Assembly (NCBI RefSeq): GCF_026162365.1
Contig: NZ_JAOANW010000003.1
Coordinates: 1-64,000 of the forward strand
Source of the DNA: Nitratireductor luteus
GTDB lineage: Bacteria; Pseudomonadota; Alphaproteobacteria; Rhizobiales; Rhizobiaceae
Length of the DNA stretch: 64,000 bases
Reading direction: 5' to 3'
Below are positions 9,978-18,727 of the stretch, in pieces (the first letter of the stretch is position 1; every line of letters starts with the position of its first letter). The position numbers and the translations under genes were made by a program. Under the pieces are notes generated by a model, which did not search any database, was not told the DNA's origin, and worked only from the letters and a program-made list of their open reading frames with translations.

Positions 9978-10005
9978 ACCGGCGACAGCTTTCGCTGTCG
10001 CCGGT
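9978..10005 (-). promoter_or_regulatory. dppA-dppB intercistronic hairpin
   Basis: Perfect 12-bp stem with a GAAA tetraloop in the minus-strand transcript (arms 9978-9989 and 9994-10005). It starts 22 bases after the dppA stop. No T-run follows, so it is more likely a 3' stabiliser or partial attenuator than a full terminator. Similar hairpins follow teaA and oppA. Confidence 0.75.
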
Positions 10006-10026
10006 TCCTATTCTGATCGGACGCGC

Positions 10027-11619
10027 CTATTCGGCGATGTCGACGCCTTCGAAGGCGTGACCGCCGAGCGGGTCCATCTTGTAGCCTGTGACCTCCTTGC
10101 GCATGGGCATATGCACGATGGAGTGGGCGATGGTCGCCCACGGCGCCTCACGCTTGAACACGACCTGAGCCTCCTTGTAGAGCTCGGCCCGCTCTTCCTG
10201 CGTGGAAAGCGTCTTGGCCTTCTGGATCAGCGCATCGAACTCCTCGTTGCACCATTGCGCGCGGTTGGCGCCGCCCACGGCGTCGCAGCCGAGCAGCACG
10301 GCGAGGAAGTTGTCCGGATCGCCATTGTCGCCGGTCCAGCCCAGAAGCACCGCGCCGTCGCGGTCTTCCGCCTTGGAACGCTCGAGATACTCACCCCATT
10401 CATAGGAGACGATCTCGACGTCGACGCCGACCTTGGAGAAGTCTTCCTGAATGAGCTCGGCCATGCGGCGCGCGTTCGGGTTGTACGGACGCTGCACGGG
10501 CATCGCCCATACCTTCATGGAAAGGTCGGTGACACCGGCTTCCTCGAGCATGGCCTTGGCTGCTTCCGGATCGTACGGATCGTGCTCGATCTCGTCGTTA
10601 TACGACCACATGGTCGGCGGGATCGGGTTCTTCGCCGCCTGGCCCGCGCCCTGGAACACGGCGTCGAGAATGGCTTGCTTGTTGATCGCCATGTTCAACG
10701 CCTTGCGCACCTCGGTCTGATCGAAGGGCGCCTGCTTGGTGTTGTAGGCGAGATAGCCGACATTCAGGCCTTCCTGTTCGTCCACCTTGAGCGCGTCATT
10801 CGCCTTCAGGCTCTCGATATCGGCCGGGTTCGGGTATGGCATGATGTGGCATTCGCCGGCGAGCAGCTTTTGCTGGCGAACCGAATTCTCGGTCGTGATG
10901 GCGAAAACCAGATCGTCGATCGGCTGCTTGCCAGCCCAGTAGTCCGGATGCGCCTTGTAACGGATCACGGCATCGGGCTGATAGGCCACGAACTGGAAGG
11001 GGCCGGTGCCGATCGGCTTCTGGTTGAGGTCCGACTGGTTGCCGCTCTCGGCGAGTTGATCGGCGTATTCCTTGGAGAAGATGGAAGCAAAATCCATCGC
11101 CAGATTGGCGATCATCGGCGCTTCAGGCCGGTTCAAAACGAATTTGACCGTCAGATTGTCGACCTTCTCGATCGACTTGATCAGGTCCGGCATCGACATG
11201 CCGTTGAAGTATTCCCAACTCGCGCCCTCCACATAGGCGTGATAGGGGTGATCTTCCTTGAGCTGGCGCTCGAAGGAGAACAGCACGTCATCGGCATTGA
11301 AATCGCGCGTAGGCGTGAAGAAGTCGGTCGTGTGGAACTTGACGCCTTCGCGCAGCTTGAACGTGATCTCCAGGCCGTCGTCGGAAATCTCCCAGCTTTC
11401 GGCGAGACCTGGAACCGTGTTGGTCGTGCCCGGCTCGAACTGGACGAGGCGGTTGTAGACCGGCTTGGACGAGGCATCGAAAGTGGTGCCGGCAGTATAG
11501 AGCGCCGGATCGAAACCTTCCGGGCTTCCTTCCGAGCAATAGACCAGCGTCTTTGCGCTCGCCGCGCCACTCAACATTGTGGCGGCGAGCAACGCTGCCG
11601 CGAACGTTTTGGTTTTCAT
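10027..11619 (-). CDS. dppA: Periplasmic dipeptide-binding protein DppA
   Basis: 530 residues, SBP family 5. A Sec signal peptide occupies residues 1-22 (cleavage ASA-K). It shows the family block LVYCSEGSPEGFDPALYTAGTTFD, the TFKLREGVKFH motif and the C-terminal hinge region. It delivers dipeptides (or haem/ALA-like ligands, also known for DppA) to DppBC. First gene of dppABCDF. It is preceded by a GGGAGATAAT-type ribosome site. An inverted repeat CGGAGC/GCTCCG at 11720-11742 lies about 100 bases upstream and could be an operator. Divergent from the DUF924 gene. Confidence 0.94.
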   Translation of the reverse strand: MKTKTFAAALLAATMLSGAASAKTLVYCSEGSPEGFDPALYTAGTTFDASSKPVYNRLVQFEPGTTNTVPGLAESWEISDDGLEITFKLREGVKFHTTDFFTPTRDFNADDVLFSFERQLKEDHPYHAYVEGASWEYFNGMSMPDLIKSIEKVDNLTVKFVLNRPEAPMIANLAMDFASIFSKEYADQLAESGNQSDLNQKPIGTGPFQFVAYQPDAVIRYKAHPDYWAGKQPIDDLVFAITTENSVRQQKLLAGECHIMPYPNPADIESLKANDALKVDEQEGLNVGYLAYNTKQAPFDQTEVRKALNMAINKQAILDAVFQGAGQAAKNPIPPTMWSYNDEIEHDPYDPEAAKAMLEEAGVTDLSMKVWAMPVQRPYNPNARRMAELIQEDFSKVGVDVEIVSYEWGEYLERSKAEDRDGAVLLGWTGDNGDPDNFLAVLLGCDAVGGANRAQWCNEEFDALIQKAKTLSTQEERAELYKEAQVVFKREAPWATIAHSIVHMPMRKEVTGYKMDPLGGHAFEGVDIAE

Positions 11620-11877
11620 CGGATTATCTCCCTGGTTCTATATCGGGCCATTCCCAAAGGCCCGTTGAGCCCTCATATAAGCAAAGTTCTCTTGGAGAGG
11701 GAACTCCCCCTGGTGGATTCGGAGCAATAAAATTTCGCTCCGGCCGAATATTGTTTCGCTCAATCAGGGGCGAAGCGCGCCCAAAGGGCGCAACTAAAGG
11801 TAGATTTTATACAAGGGCACCCCCACACTGCCGGCGATTCGGACGTGCGGAGGCACCCTCGGAGACAGGAGGAAGAG

Positions 11878-12429
11878 ATGCACAATAGCTGGGTCGACGA
11901 GGTCCTTGCCTTCTGGTTTCGGGAACTGGAGCCGAAGGATTGGTTCCAGGGTAGCGATGCGCTGGACAAAACCATACGGACGCGCTTCGGAGCGTTGCAT
12001 GAACGGCTTTCCGGACATGCGCCCGCCGAGGCGATGGAGGATCCGCGCACCGCGCTCGCCACGGTCATCGTGCTCGATCAGTTCTCCCGGAACATGTACC
12101 GGGGCAGCGCCAAGGCCTTCGCCGCCGACGACATGGCCCTTCGCATCGCCCGCAACGCCGTCGACGAACGGTTCGACGATGGCATGACGCCGGAGGAAAG
12201 GCAGTTTCTCTATATGCCGTTCCAGCATTCGGAGATCTCGGCCGATCAGGAACATTCCGTGATGCTCTTCAAAAGCCTTGGGGGCGAGGAGGGCGTGAGA
12301 TATGCCGTGGAACACCGCGATATCATCGAAAAGTTCGGGCGCTTTCCTCATCGGAATCGGGTGCTGGGACGGGTCAGCACGCAGGAGGAAACCGCTTTTC
12401 TTGAGGGCCACGACGGCTTTGGCCAATAG
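11878..12429 (+). CDS. DUF924 family protein
   Basis: 183 residues, all-alpha, soluble. The DUF924 hallmarks are present: VLAFWFRELEPKDWF at the N-terminus, the LDQFSRNMYRGSAKAFAAD block, MPFQHSE and the C-terminal GRFPHRNRVLGR. Members have a TPR-like helical fold, and no biochemical role is established. An excellent AGGAGGAAGAG site precedes the ATG at 11878. Apparently monocistronic, divergent from dppA. Confidence 0.9.
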   Translation: MHNSWVDEVLAFWFRELEPKDWFQGSDALDKTIRTRFGALHERLSGHAPAEAMEDPRTALATVIVLDQFSRNMYRGSAKAFAADDMALRIARNAVDERFDDGMTPEERQFLYMPFQHSEISADQEHSVMLFKSLGGEEGVRYAVEHRDIIEKFGRFPHRNRVLGRVSTQEETAFLEGHDGFGQ

Positions 12430-12564
12430 CGCTGCATGCTTCTTGAGCCCCGGGCCGATTACCCTTGCTAGAGTGCGCACGCTGGAAATACACTGCCGTG
12501 AAAGTTGCGGGATAAAGCCCATACGCCCAGGGCCAATATGGGATGTAGCGCGGACAGGAAAATT

Positions 12565-12582
12565 GACGTAAACGTGAACGTT
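12565..12582 (+). promoter_or_regulatory. Candidate LiuR-type operator upstream of fadD
   Basis: The core ACGTAAACGT (12566-12575) is two ACGT half-sites separated by AA, and a further ACGT-like half-site follows (GAACGTT). The same core in reverse orientation, with one mismatch, lies in front of the beta-oxidation operon at 44755-44764, next to a LiuR-like MerR regulator. The site is about 30 bases before the fadD start. Confidence 0.5.
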
Positions 12583-12610
12583 AGTCTGCCAGGCATTCAG
12601 GGAGGAAGAT

Positions 12611-14617
12611 TTGGCGAAATCAAGCGGCACGGATGAAAAGGGCACTAAGCGCGGCTCCAAGGCAAGCGCTTCCAAGTCGAGCAGCACGCGCGGCAGCGCC
12701 GCAGCGGCCACGCCGAAGGCGGCGGCGAAATCCACGGCCAGAGCAACGGCAGGCAAGACAACGGCCAAATCTGCAGCTGCCCCGGGAAAGACCGCGGCAA
12801 GCAAGACGGCGGCCAGATCTGCCGCCGCCAGCGGCAAAGCGGCTGCTGCCGGGAAGGCTGCCTCCAAACCGGCCGGCAAGGCAGCTTCGAGCACTACGGC
12901 CAGGAAGCCGGCGGCCACCGGCAGGCGTTCGGCGGGAGGCAAGGCCGGCGCTGCCGAAAAGCGCATCTGGCTGAAGAGCTATCCCACGGTGGTTCCCGCC
13001 GAGATCGGCCCGTTCGAGCATGAGTCGCTCGGCTCGATGATGGTGGAATCCTGCCGCAAATATGGCGATCGCCCCGCCTTTACCTGCATGGGCAAGACGC
13101 TCAGTTTCTCCGAGCTGGAAAAAGGCTCGACGGATTTCAGCGCCTATCTCCAGTCGCTTGGCCTGAAGAAGGGCGCCCGGGTTGCGATCATGATGCCCAA
13201 TGTTCTGCAATACCCGGTGGTCATGATGGCCATCCTGCGGGCGGGCTATGTGGTGGTCAACGTGAACCCGCTCTATACGCCGCGCGAGTTGGAGCATCAG
13301 CTCAAGGACGCCGGCGTCGAAGCCATCGTCATCCTGGAAAATTTCGCCAAGACGCTGCAGGTGGCCATCGACAAGACACCGGTCCAGCATGTCGTGGTTG
13401 CCACGATGGGCGACATGATGGGGCTCAAGGGGCACATCGTGAATTTCGTCGTCCGCAGGGTGAAGAAGCTGGTGCCCGCCTGGTCTTTGCCTGATCACGT
13501 GCCTTTCAAGTCGGCAATGAAGAAGGGCGGCGCGGCTGCCTTCAAGCCGGCCGACAACGCGCTCGATGACGTTGCCTTCCTCCAATATACGGGCGGAACG
13601 ACCGGCGTTTCGAAAGGGGCAACACTGCTGCATCGCAACGTCATGGCCAATGTCATGCAGAACGAAATGTGGCTGGAGACTGCCTATATCAAAAGGCAAC
13701 GTCCGGAGCGCTCCGTCTTTGTCTGCGCCCTGCCGCTCTACCACATCTATGCATTGACCGTGAACGCGCTGATGGGCGTCAAGCTCGGCGCGCAGAATGT
13801 GCTGATACCCAACCCGCGCGACATACCGGGCTTCGTGAAGGAGTTGAAGAACTACGATTTCAACGTGTTCCCCGGGTTGAACACGCTCTTCAACGCGCTA
13901 CTCAACAACGAGGATTTCCAGAAGCTCGATTTCGGGAACCTGAAGCTGACCTTCGGAGGCGGCATGGCCGTGCAGCGCGCGGTTGCCGAGCGCTGGAAGA
14001 AGCTGACCGGCTGCATGATCGCCGAAGGTTACGGGCTGTCGGAGACGTCGCCGGTGGCGACGGCCAACCGTTTCGACAATGACGACTTCACCGGCACCAT
14101 CGGTCTGCCGCTTCCTTCCACTGACATCGCGATCCGTGACGAAAACGGCAAGGATGTGAAGCAGGGCGAAGTCGGCGAAATTTGCATTCGCGGGCCGCAA
14201 GTCATGGCCGGCTACTGGAACCTGCCCGAGGCGACCGAGAAGGCCATCGCCCAGGACGGCTTCTTCAAATCCGGCGACATGGGCGTGATGGACGAGAACG
14301 GATATGTGAAGATCGTCGACCGCAAGAAGGACATGATCCTGGTATCCGGCTTCAATGTCTATCCGACCGAAATCGAGGACGTCGTCTCCCAGCATCCGGG
14401 CGTTCTCGAAGTGGCCGCCATCGGCGTTTCCGACGAACATTCCGGGGAAGTGCCGAAAATCTTTGTGGTGAAGAAGGACGACAAGCTAAGCGAGAAAGAC
14501 ATCATCGACTTCTGCCGTGACAAGCTCACCGGCTACAAGCGGCCGAAACATGTCGAGTTCCGCGACGAGCTGCCGAAATCCAATGTCGGGAAGATCCTGC
14601 GGCGCGAGCTGCGGTGA
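12611..14617 (+). CDS. fadD: Long-chain fatty-acid-CoA ligase with Lys/Ala-rich N-terminal tail
   Basis: 668 residues. It activates fatty acids to acyl-CoA for beta-oxidation. Residues ~118-668 are a standard ANL-family enzyme: P-loop YTGGTTGVSKGA (~325), the Y-G-L-S-E-T-S-P motif (~475) and DRKKDMILVSGFNVYP (~575). The last motif forms the hinge before the C-terminal lid, which keeps its catalytic Lys in KSNVGKILRRELR. Residues 1-~115 are an extra low-complexity tail of Ala, Lys, Ser, Thr and Gly resembling histone-H1/AlgP tails. The start is TTG at 12611, with GGAGGAAG just upstream; no other start lies before residue ~130. It is unlinked to, but probably co-regulated with, the fad operon at 44.8 kb. 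Confidence 0.93.
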   Translation: MAKSSGTDEKGTKRGSKASASKSSSTRGSAAAATPKAAAKSTARATAGKTTAKSAAAPGKTAASKTAARSAAASGKAAAAGKAASKPAGKAASSTTARKPAATGRRSAGGKAGAAEKRIWLKSYPTVVPAEIGPFEHESLGSMMVESCRKYGDRPAFTCMGKTLSFSELEKGSTDFSAYLQSLGLKKGARVAIMMPNVLQYPVVMMAILRAGYVVVNVNPLYTPRELEHQLKDAGVEAIVILENFAKTLQVAIDKTPVQHVVVATMGDMMGLKGHIVNFVVRRVKKLVPAWSLPDHVPFKSAMKKGGAAAFKPADNALDDVAFLQYTGGTTGVSKGATLLHRNVMANVMQNEMWLETAYIKRQRPERSVFVCALPLYHIYALTVNALMGVKLGAQNVLIPNPRDIPGFVKELKNYDFNVFPGLNTLFNALLNNEDFQKLDFGNLKLTFGGGMAVQRAVAERWKKLTGCMIAEGYGLSETSPVATANRFDNDDFTGTIGLPLPSTDIAIRDENGKDVKQGEVGEICIRGPQVMAGYWNLPEATEKAIAQDGFFKSGDMGVMDENGYVKIVDRKKDMILVSGFNVYPTEIEDVVSQHPGVLEVAAIGVSDEHSGEVPKIFVVKKDDKLSEKDIIDFCRDKLTGYKRPKHVEFRDELPKSNVGKILRRELR

Positions 14618-14729
14618 GCTATCTGTGCCTCGCGGATCAAGCCCAGGAAGTCCGAGCCACCGGGGCTTTCCGTTGACGGTATAGGGGGGTGGATCGGGCC
14701 GCTTTGGCGCCAACCTGAGGCATTTCGAT

Positions 14730-15167
14730 TTAGACGACCATCACCGGGCAATCGGCAAGGCTCGTCACCTTGTGGGAGACGCTGCCGAGAAGGTATCCCT
14801 CCAGATCGCCGAGGCCGCGGCTGCCAAGTACGATCAGATCGACTTCCCGTTCCTTGGAGAATTTGACGATCGTGCGGGCCGGCGGGCCCGATTTCACGAA
14901 GGCGCGGGGCGATTCCGCCCCGTTCTCCACGGCGAATTTCTTGGCGTCGTCCGCGACCCCTTTGGCATGCTCCCGCAGCACGTTGTCAAGGTTCTCGGGT
15001 TCGGTCGGCCGCACCATCGACATGGAGGCCTCGAGCAGACTGTGATGACGGAAGACGGTCAGAAGCATCAGCTCCGCCTTGGTCGTCTTCTGGAGATCGA
15101 TGGCCATTTTCAGCGCCTTCCGGGCGCCTTCGGAGCCATCGATCGGTACGAGTATACGGTTGAACAT
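14730..15167 (-). CDS. teaD: Universal stress protein (UspA family), TeaD-like
   Basis: 145 residues, a single Usp domain beginning FNRILVPIDGSEGARKAL. It carries the nucleotide-binding signature GSRGLGDLEGYLLGS (G-2x-G-9x-G-S), so it should bind ATP. It is the last gene of a TRAP operon, 12 bases after the large permease. A Usp in this position is the arrangement of the Halomonas ectoine system teaABCD, in which TeaD modulates transport. That parallel is the basis for the symbol. Confidence 0.85.
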   Translation of the reverse strand: MFNRILVPIDGSEGARKALKMAIDLQKTTKAELMLLTVFRHHSLLEASMSMVRPTEPENLDNVLREHAKGVADDAKKFAVENGAESPRAFVKSGPPARTIVKFSKEREVDLIVLGSRGLGDLEGYLLGSVSHKVTSLADCPVMVV

Positions 15168-15179
15168 TTCGTATGCCTC

Positions 15180-16463
15180 TTATCTGAACGCCAGATCGCG
15201 TAGGAACAGTGCGATCTGCGGGAAGAAGATAAGCGCGGCCGAAACGCCCAGCAGGATGACGATGAAAGGCGGCGTGCCGCGCACCACCTCAATGTACGGC
15301 CGCTTGAACACGGCAATGGCCGTGAAGATGTCGCAGCCAAAGGGCGGTGTGGCCGAGCCGATCGCGACCTGCAGGGTGATGATAGTGCCCACAAGCACGG
15401 GATCGAGCCCCACATTTCCGACGACCGGTGCAAATATCGGCACGAGTATGAGGATCACCACGATCGGATCCACGAACATGCAGCCGATGAAGAAGGCGAT
15501 CGAGATCACCACCAGGACGCCGATCTGGCCCATCTGGTCGACGCCGATGCCGGAAAGAATCTGCTGCGGAATCTGGGCGAAGGAGATGACCCAGGAAAAG
15601 GCCGCGCCAGCGGCGATGAGGATAAACACCACGGCGGTAATCAGTCCGGTGGATTTGGCGGTGTTGTAAAGGCCGCGCATGTCGAGTTCGCGAAAGACCA
15701 CCATCTCGAGGAAGATGGCATAGAGCACGCACGCCGCCGCCGCTTCCGTGGGGCTGAATATGCCGCCATAGATGCCGCCGATGATAATAACCGGAAAGCC
15801 GAGCGGCCAGAGTGCCTTGCGCATAGCCGCCAGCCTCGCGCCCCACGAGACCTTTTCTTCGGTCGGCACCTTGTTGCGCACGGCATAGATCCAGGAATAG
15901 ATCGAGAAGAGCAAGAGGATCAGAAGGCCCGGGCCGACGCCGGCGATGAAGAGCTCGGAGATCGAGGTATTGGACACCACGCCATAAATGATCATGCCGA
16001 TGGACGGCGGGATCAGGAACGCGATGTCAGAGGAATTGACGATCAGCGCAAGAACGAAGCTGTCATTGTAGCCAGCCTTGAGCATGCGTGGGCGCAGCGG
16101 CGAGCCAACGGCGACAACCGTCGCCTGGGTCGACCCCGATACGGCCCCGAACATCGTGCATGCGGCTGCAGTGGAGATGGCGAGGCCGCCCCGCAAATGC
16201 CCGACAAAGGCCATGACCATATCGATGAGACGACCGGCCGACTGACCGCGCGTCATGATGTCGGCCGCGAATATGAACATCGGCACGGCAATCAGCGAGG
16301 CGGGGCGTATGCCCGCCATCATTTGCTGAACCATGGTCTCGAGTTGTCCAAAACCGCCGAAGAGGGTGTAGAAGCCGATAAAGGCGCCGATGATGAGCGG
16401 GATCATCATCGGGAAACCGAACAGCAGCAGCAGGATCATCGTGGAAAAAATTGCAATGGCCAT
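15180..16463 (-). CDS. teaC: TRAP transporter large permease (DctM/TeaC type)
   Basis: 427 residues, about 12 TM helices, the usual DctM size. Typical features are MAGIRPASLIAVPMFIFAADIM, GAVSGSTQATVVAVG and the repeated IPPSIGMIIYGVV and SATPPFGCDIF segments that form the two half-repeats of the ion- and substrate-conducting core. It imports solute with a sodium gradient, together with the small permease and the binding protein. It lies 9 bases after teaB. Confidence 0.9.
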   Translation of the reverse strand: MAIAIFSTMILLLLFGFPMMIPLIIGAFIGFYTLFGGFGQLETMVQQMMAGIRPASLIAVPMFIFAADIMTRGQSAGRLIDMVMAFVGHLRGGLAISTAAACTMFGAVSGSTQATVVAVGSPLRPRMLKAGYNDSFVLALIVNSSDIAFLIPPSIGMIIYGVVSNTSISELFIAGVGPGLLILLLFSIYSWIYAVRNKVPTEEKVSWGARLAAMRKALWPLGFPVIIIGGIYGGIFSPTEAAAACVLYAIFLEMVVFRELDMRGLYNTAKSTGLITAVVFILIAAGAAFSWVISFAQIPQQILSGIGVDQMGQIGVLVVISIAFFIGCMFVDPIVVILILVPIFAPVVGNVGLDPVLVGTIITLQVAIGSATPPFGCDIFTAIAVFKRPYIEVVRGTPPFIVILLGVSAALIFFPQIALFLRDLAFR

Positions 16464-16472
16464 GGCGCGCCC

Positions 16473-17102
16473 TCAGACCTCGATCTCGTCGTCGTCATAT
16501 CCCTCGAGCACGTTGGTCGAGAGATAGATGTCCTTTTCCAGCATGTTCTTGATGGCGGTCAGAATGTATTGGAGGCCGGTCATGAAGAAGCCGACCGGCG
16601 CCCAGACATAGATCAGCCAGACCGGGATCTGCAGGGAGGGCAGAACGCGCCCGCGCCCGTAGAGCGTCACGATGTACTGCGCCGAATACCAGGCGAGCCC
16701 GAGCATGAAGACCGCGGTAATGAGGGTGATTCCGATCATCAGCGGCTTTCGGGCGCTGCTGGGCATAGCATCATATATGGCCGACATGCGGATATGGCGC
16801 CCGTGGCGCGCCGCGTAGCTGATGCCGGCGAAGGTGATCAGAATGACGAGAACGCGGTTGAGCTCTTCGGAGAAGAATATGCTGCTCTGGAACACGAAGC
16901 GGCCGATGACGTTGGCAATCGTGTTGAGAGCCATGAGAAGCACGCCGGTCGCCAGAAGAATGGATTCCAGCCTGCTGATGCCCATATCTATGGAGCCCAG
17001 GATGCCGGGCAGTTCCGAACGGTAAACCTCGGTCGGGATATCGTCTACGGAGGTCGTATCGGTCTGCGACTGCGGTTGAGACTCGTGATGCTGTTTCGGC
17101 AA
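16473..17102 (-). CDS. teaB: TRAP transporter small permease (DctQ/TeaB type)
   Basis: 209 residues, four TM helices from about residue 38 after a hydrophilic N-terminal stretch rich in Gln, Ser and His. The DctQ family pattern (N-x-x-x-R-F-V-F...[15 protein letters not shown] then [10 protein letters not shown]) is clear. The longest frame starts at TTG 17102; the ribosome site is weak and an internal start nearer the first helix cannot be excluded. It follows teaA after a 62-base gap holding a 13-bp hairpin. Confidence 0.85.
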   Translation of the reverse strand: MPKQHHESQPQSQTDTTSVDDIPTEVYRSELPGILGSIDMGISRLESILLATGVLLMALNTIANVIGRFVFQSSIFFSEELNRVLVILITFAGISYAARHGRHIRMSAIYDAMPSSARKPLMIGITLITAVFMLGLAWYSAQYIVTLYGRGRVLPSLQIPVWLIYVWAPVGFFMTGLQYILTAIKNMLEKDIYLSTNVLEGYDDDEIEV

Positions 17103-17131
17103 CGGCGTTATCCCGCAAATGATTGAAGTGA

Positions 17132-17160
17132 ATGAGGCGGGCGCGATGCGCCCGCCTCAT
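17132..17160 (-). promoter_or_regulatory. teaA-teaB intercistronic hairpin
   Basis: Perfect 13-bp inverted repeat (17132-17144 and 17148-17160) with a 3-base loop, starting 5 bases after the teaA stop in the transcript. It is GC-rich and not followed by a T-run. Its likely role is to protect the 3' end of the teaA message or partly attenuate transcription into the permease genes. Confidence 0.75.
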
Positions 17161-17164
17161 GATC

Positions 17165-18184
17165 TCAGTTGCTGACCTGGTTCAGGTCTTCCTTCATTTG
17201 GTCGAGAATCTTCTTTCCGCTCTCGCCGGTCATCTCGATAAAGGCTTCCTCGACGGAAGCCGCAGCATCCTTGAACGGCTGACGCTCCTCCTCGGAGAGG
17301 ACGGTGACATTCATCTCCGGCTTGGCCTTCTTGATCTTCTCGATCGACTCTTCATGAAGACCCTGCTGGTATTCAAGAATATCTTCGAAAGCCGTATCGA
17401 TGGCGTTCTCGATCATCAGCTGGTCCTCATCCGACAGACCGTCGAAGAAGTCCTTGTTGGCCATCACCGCCGTGGTGAAGTTGTTGTGGCCGGCGCAGGT
17501 GATGTAGTCCGTTACCTCGTACATCTTTGTCGACTCGATGAAGAACATCGGGTTTTCCTGCCCCTGGATGATGTTCGTCTGCAGGCCGCCATAGACCTCG
17601 CCCCACGGAAGCGGGGTCGGTGTCGCGCCGAAGGCTTGGTAGCTTTCCACCAGCAGCGGATTGGTCATCACGCGGAACTTCACCTCGTTGAGGTCTTCCG
17701 GAGACGTTACCGGCTCCTTGGTGGTCATGCATACTTCGCCTTCCGGGAACATCGTCAGAAGCTCGAGCCCCTGATCGGCGTAGAGTTCCGGAAACATCTC
17801 GTTGACGGCGACCGAAGTGCGGAAAAATTCAAACAGAGCCTCCTCGTCCTGCGGTAGTAGATAGGGCACGAAGAAGACCTGAGCTTCGGGGATCAGCGAG
17901 CCGGTAAAGCCGGGCGACTGGTCCACGAACTGCAGGATGCCGGATTGAGCCTGCTCCATGATATCGGCCGATTCGCCGAGCGTGCCGTAAGGGAAAAGCT
18001 GGATCGTATGATCCGAATTCGCCTCGACTTCCTCCTTGAACTTCTGGGCGAAAACACCCTGCACCTCGTTGAGCGCTTCTTCGAAGGCGTAGCGCCATGT
18101 TTCTGCAGAAGCACTCGTCATGCTCGCGGCCAAGACCGCAGCGCCGGCGATGCCTGTCAGCAAATAGGATTTGAGTGATGTCAT
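17165..18184 (-). CDS. teaA: TRAP binding protein, ectoine/hydroxyectoine type (TeaA)
   Basis: 339 residues. Signal peptide at residues 1-25 (SASA-E). It follows the Halomonas TeaA sequence as I recall it closely: WRYA-x-EE near the N-terminus, NSDHTIQLFPYGTLGESADI, the long block ILQFVDQSPGFTGSLIPEAQ, TNPLL, and FGATPTPLPWGEVYGGLQT. Arg171 (in FRVMTNPLL) is the conserved TRAP-SBP arginine that holds the ligand carboxylate. The expected role is capture of ectoine or 5-hydroxyectoine in the periplasm, as osmoprotectant or nutrient. A GAGGAGAG site precedes the ATG. No ectoine catabolic genes (eutD/doeA) are in the window. Confidence 0.85.
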   Translation of the reverse strand: MTSLKSYLLTGIAGAAVLAASMTSASAETWRYAFEEALNEVQGVFAQKFKEEVEANSDHTIQLFPYGTLGESADIMEQAQSGILQFVDQSPGFTGSLIPEAQVFFVPYLLPQDEEALFEFFRTSVAVNEMFPELYADQGLELLTMFPEGEVCMTTKEPVTSPEDLNEVKFRVMTNPLLVESYQAFGATPTPLPWGEVYGGLQTNIIQGQENPMFFIESTKMYEVTDYITCAGHNNFTTAVMANKDFFDGLSDEDQLMIENAIDTAFEDILEYQQGLHEESIEKIKKAKPEMNVTVLSEEERQPFKDAAASVEEAFIEMTGESGKKILDQMKEDLNQVSN

Positions 18185-18727
18185 TCTGCTCTCCTCTGTT
18201 GGTTGAACGTCGCGATCTCGCTTTTATCCGGCGACATAGGGCGAAACAGCCAAGACTTCAGCCTGGGCAAATGAATCGCAAATGCGGACGGAAGCACCGT
18301 CCGCCACACCGGCTAACTGGCTGGAAGCCAGCCCGGGACTGTCGCATAGCCCGGTGTTCGCACCGACATACGGCTGCGTTCCCGCCCCGCATTGCGGCGG
18401 CGTAAGCCATACACGGTGCGTGTTTCATCGAGGGGGACGGAACTCGTCACCACCCGCCACGCGGGTGCGACAGCCATATTGCGCGGGGTTCGCGCAATCG
18501 CTCTCCTGATACGAATTCCAGGTGCGGCCAAGCGCCCCTCCTGCTCCCTGCCGTTCGATCGTCCACGCTAAACGTGAAACACTGCTCCCCTTGTGTCAAA
18601 TCGATTATGTCTTAAGGAGCGCGGTCGACGCGGCAATCGAACCGCAGGATGGTGAAAGGCCACGCAAAAAAGCCCGGAAACTCTGCCTTTCGACGTCCTC
18701 CCGGGCCTTTGAAAATATTGCGGAATA
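18185..18727 (-). promoter_or_regulatory. 543-base gene-free region: tea promoter and hairpin-rich leader
   Basis: No credible gene is seen on either strand. In minus orientation a TTGACA (-35) lies at 18599-18594, with CACGTT (a poor -10) at 17-base spacing, predicting a 5' untranslated leader of roughly 380 bases. That leader contains five perfect short-loop hairpins: 18478-18498 (8 bp), 18451-18467 (7 bp), 18352-18365 (5 bp with TTCG/CGAA loop), 18317-18331 (6 bp) and 18284-18304 (8 bp). This density is unusual and suggests a structured RNA. The upstream end holds the opp terminator. Confidence 0.5.
18665..18710 (-). terminator. Rho-independent terminator of the opp operon
   Basis: In the minus-strand transcript GCCCGG and CCGGGC pair across a 23-base loop and are followed directly by TTTTTT. 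The structure begins about 18 bases after the stop of the fused ATPase gene. Confidence 0.75.

Noticed and set aside
10057-11730. 557-codon open frame on the plus strand opposite dppA
   Set aside because: Antisense shadow of a gene with signal peptide and SBP family 5 motifs; no ribosome site or known domain.
18463-18473. GTGCGAC resembling a group II intron 5' end in the tea leader
   Set aside because: No domain V/VI hairpin with the expected sequence downstream on either strand.
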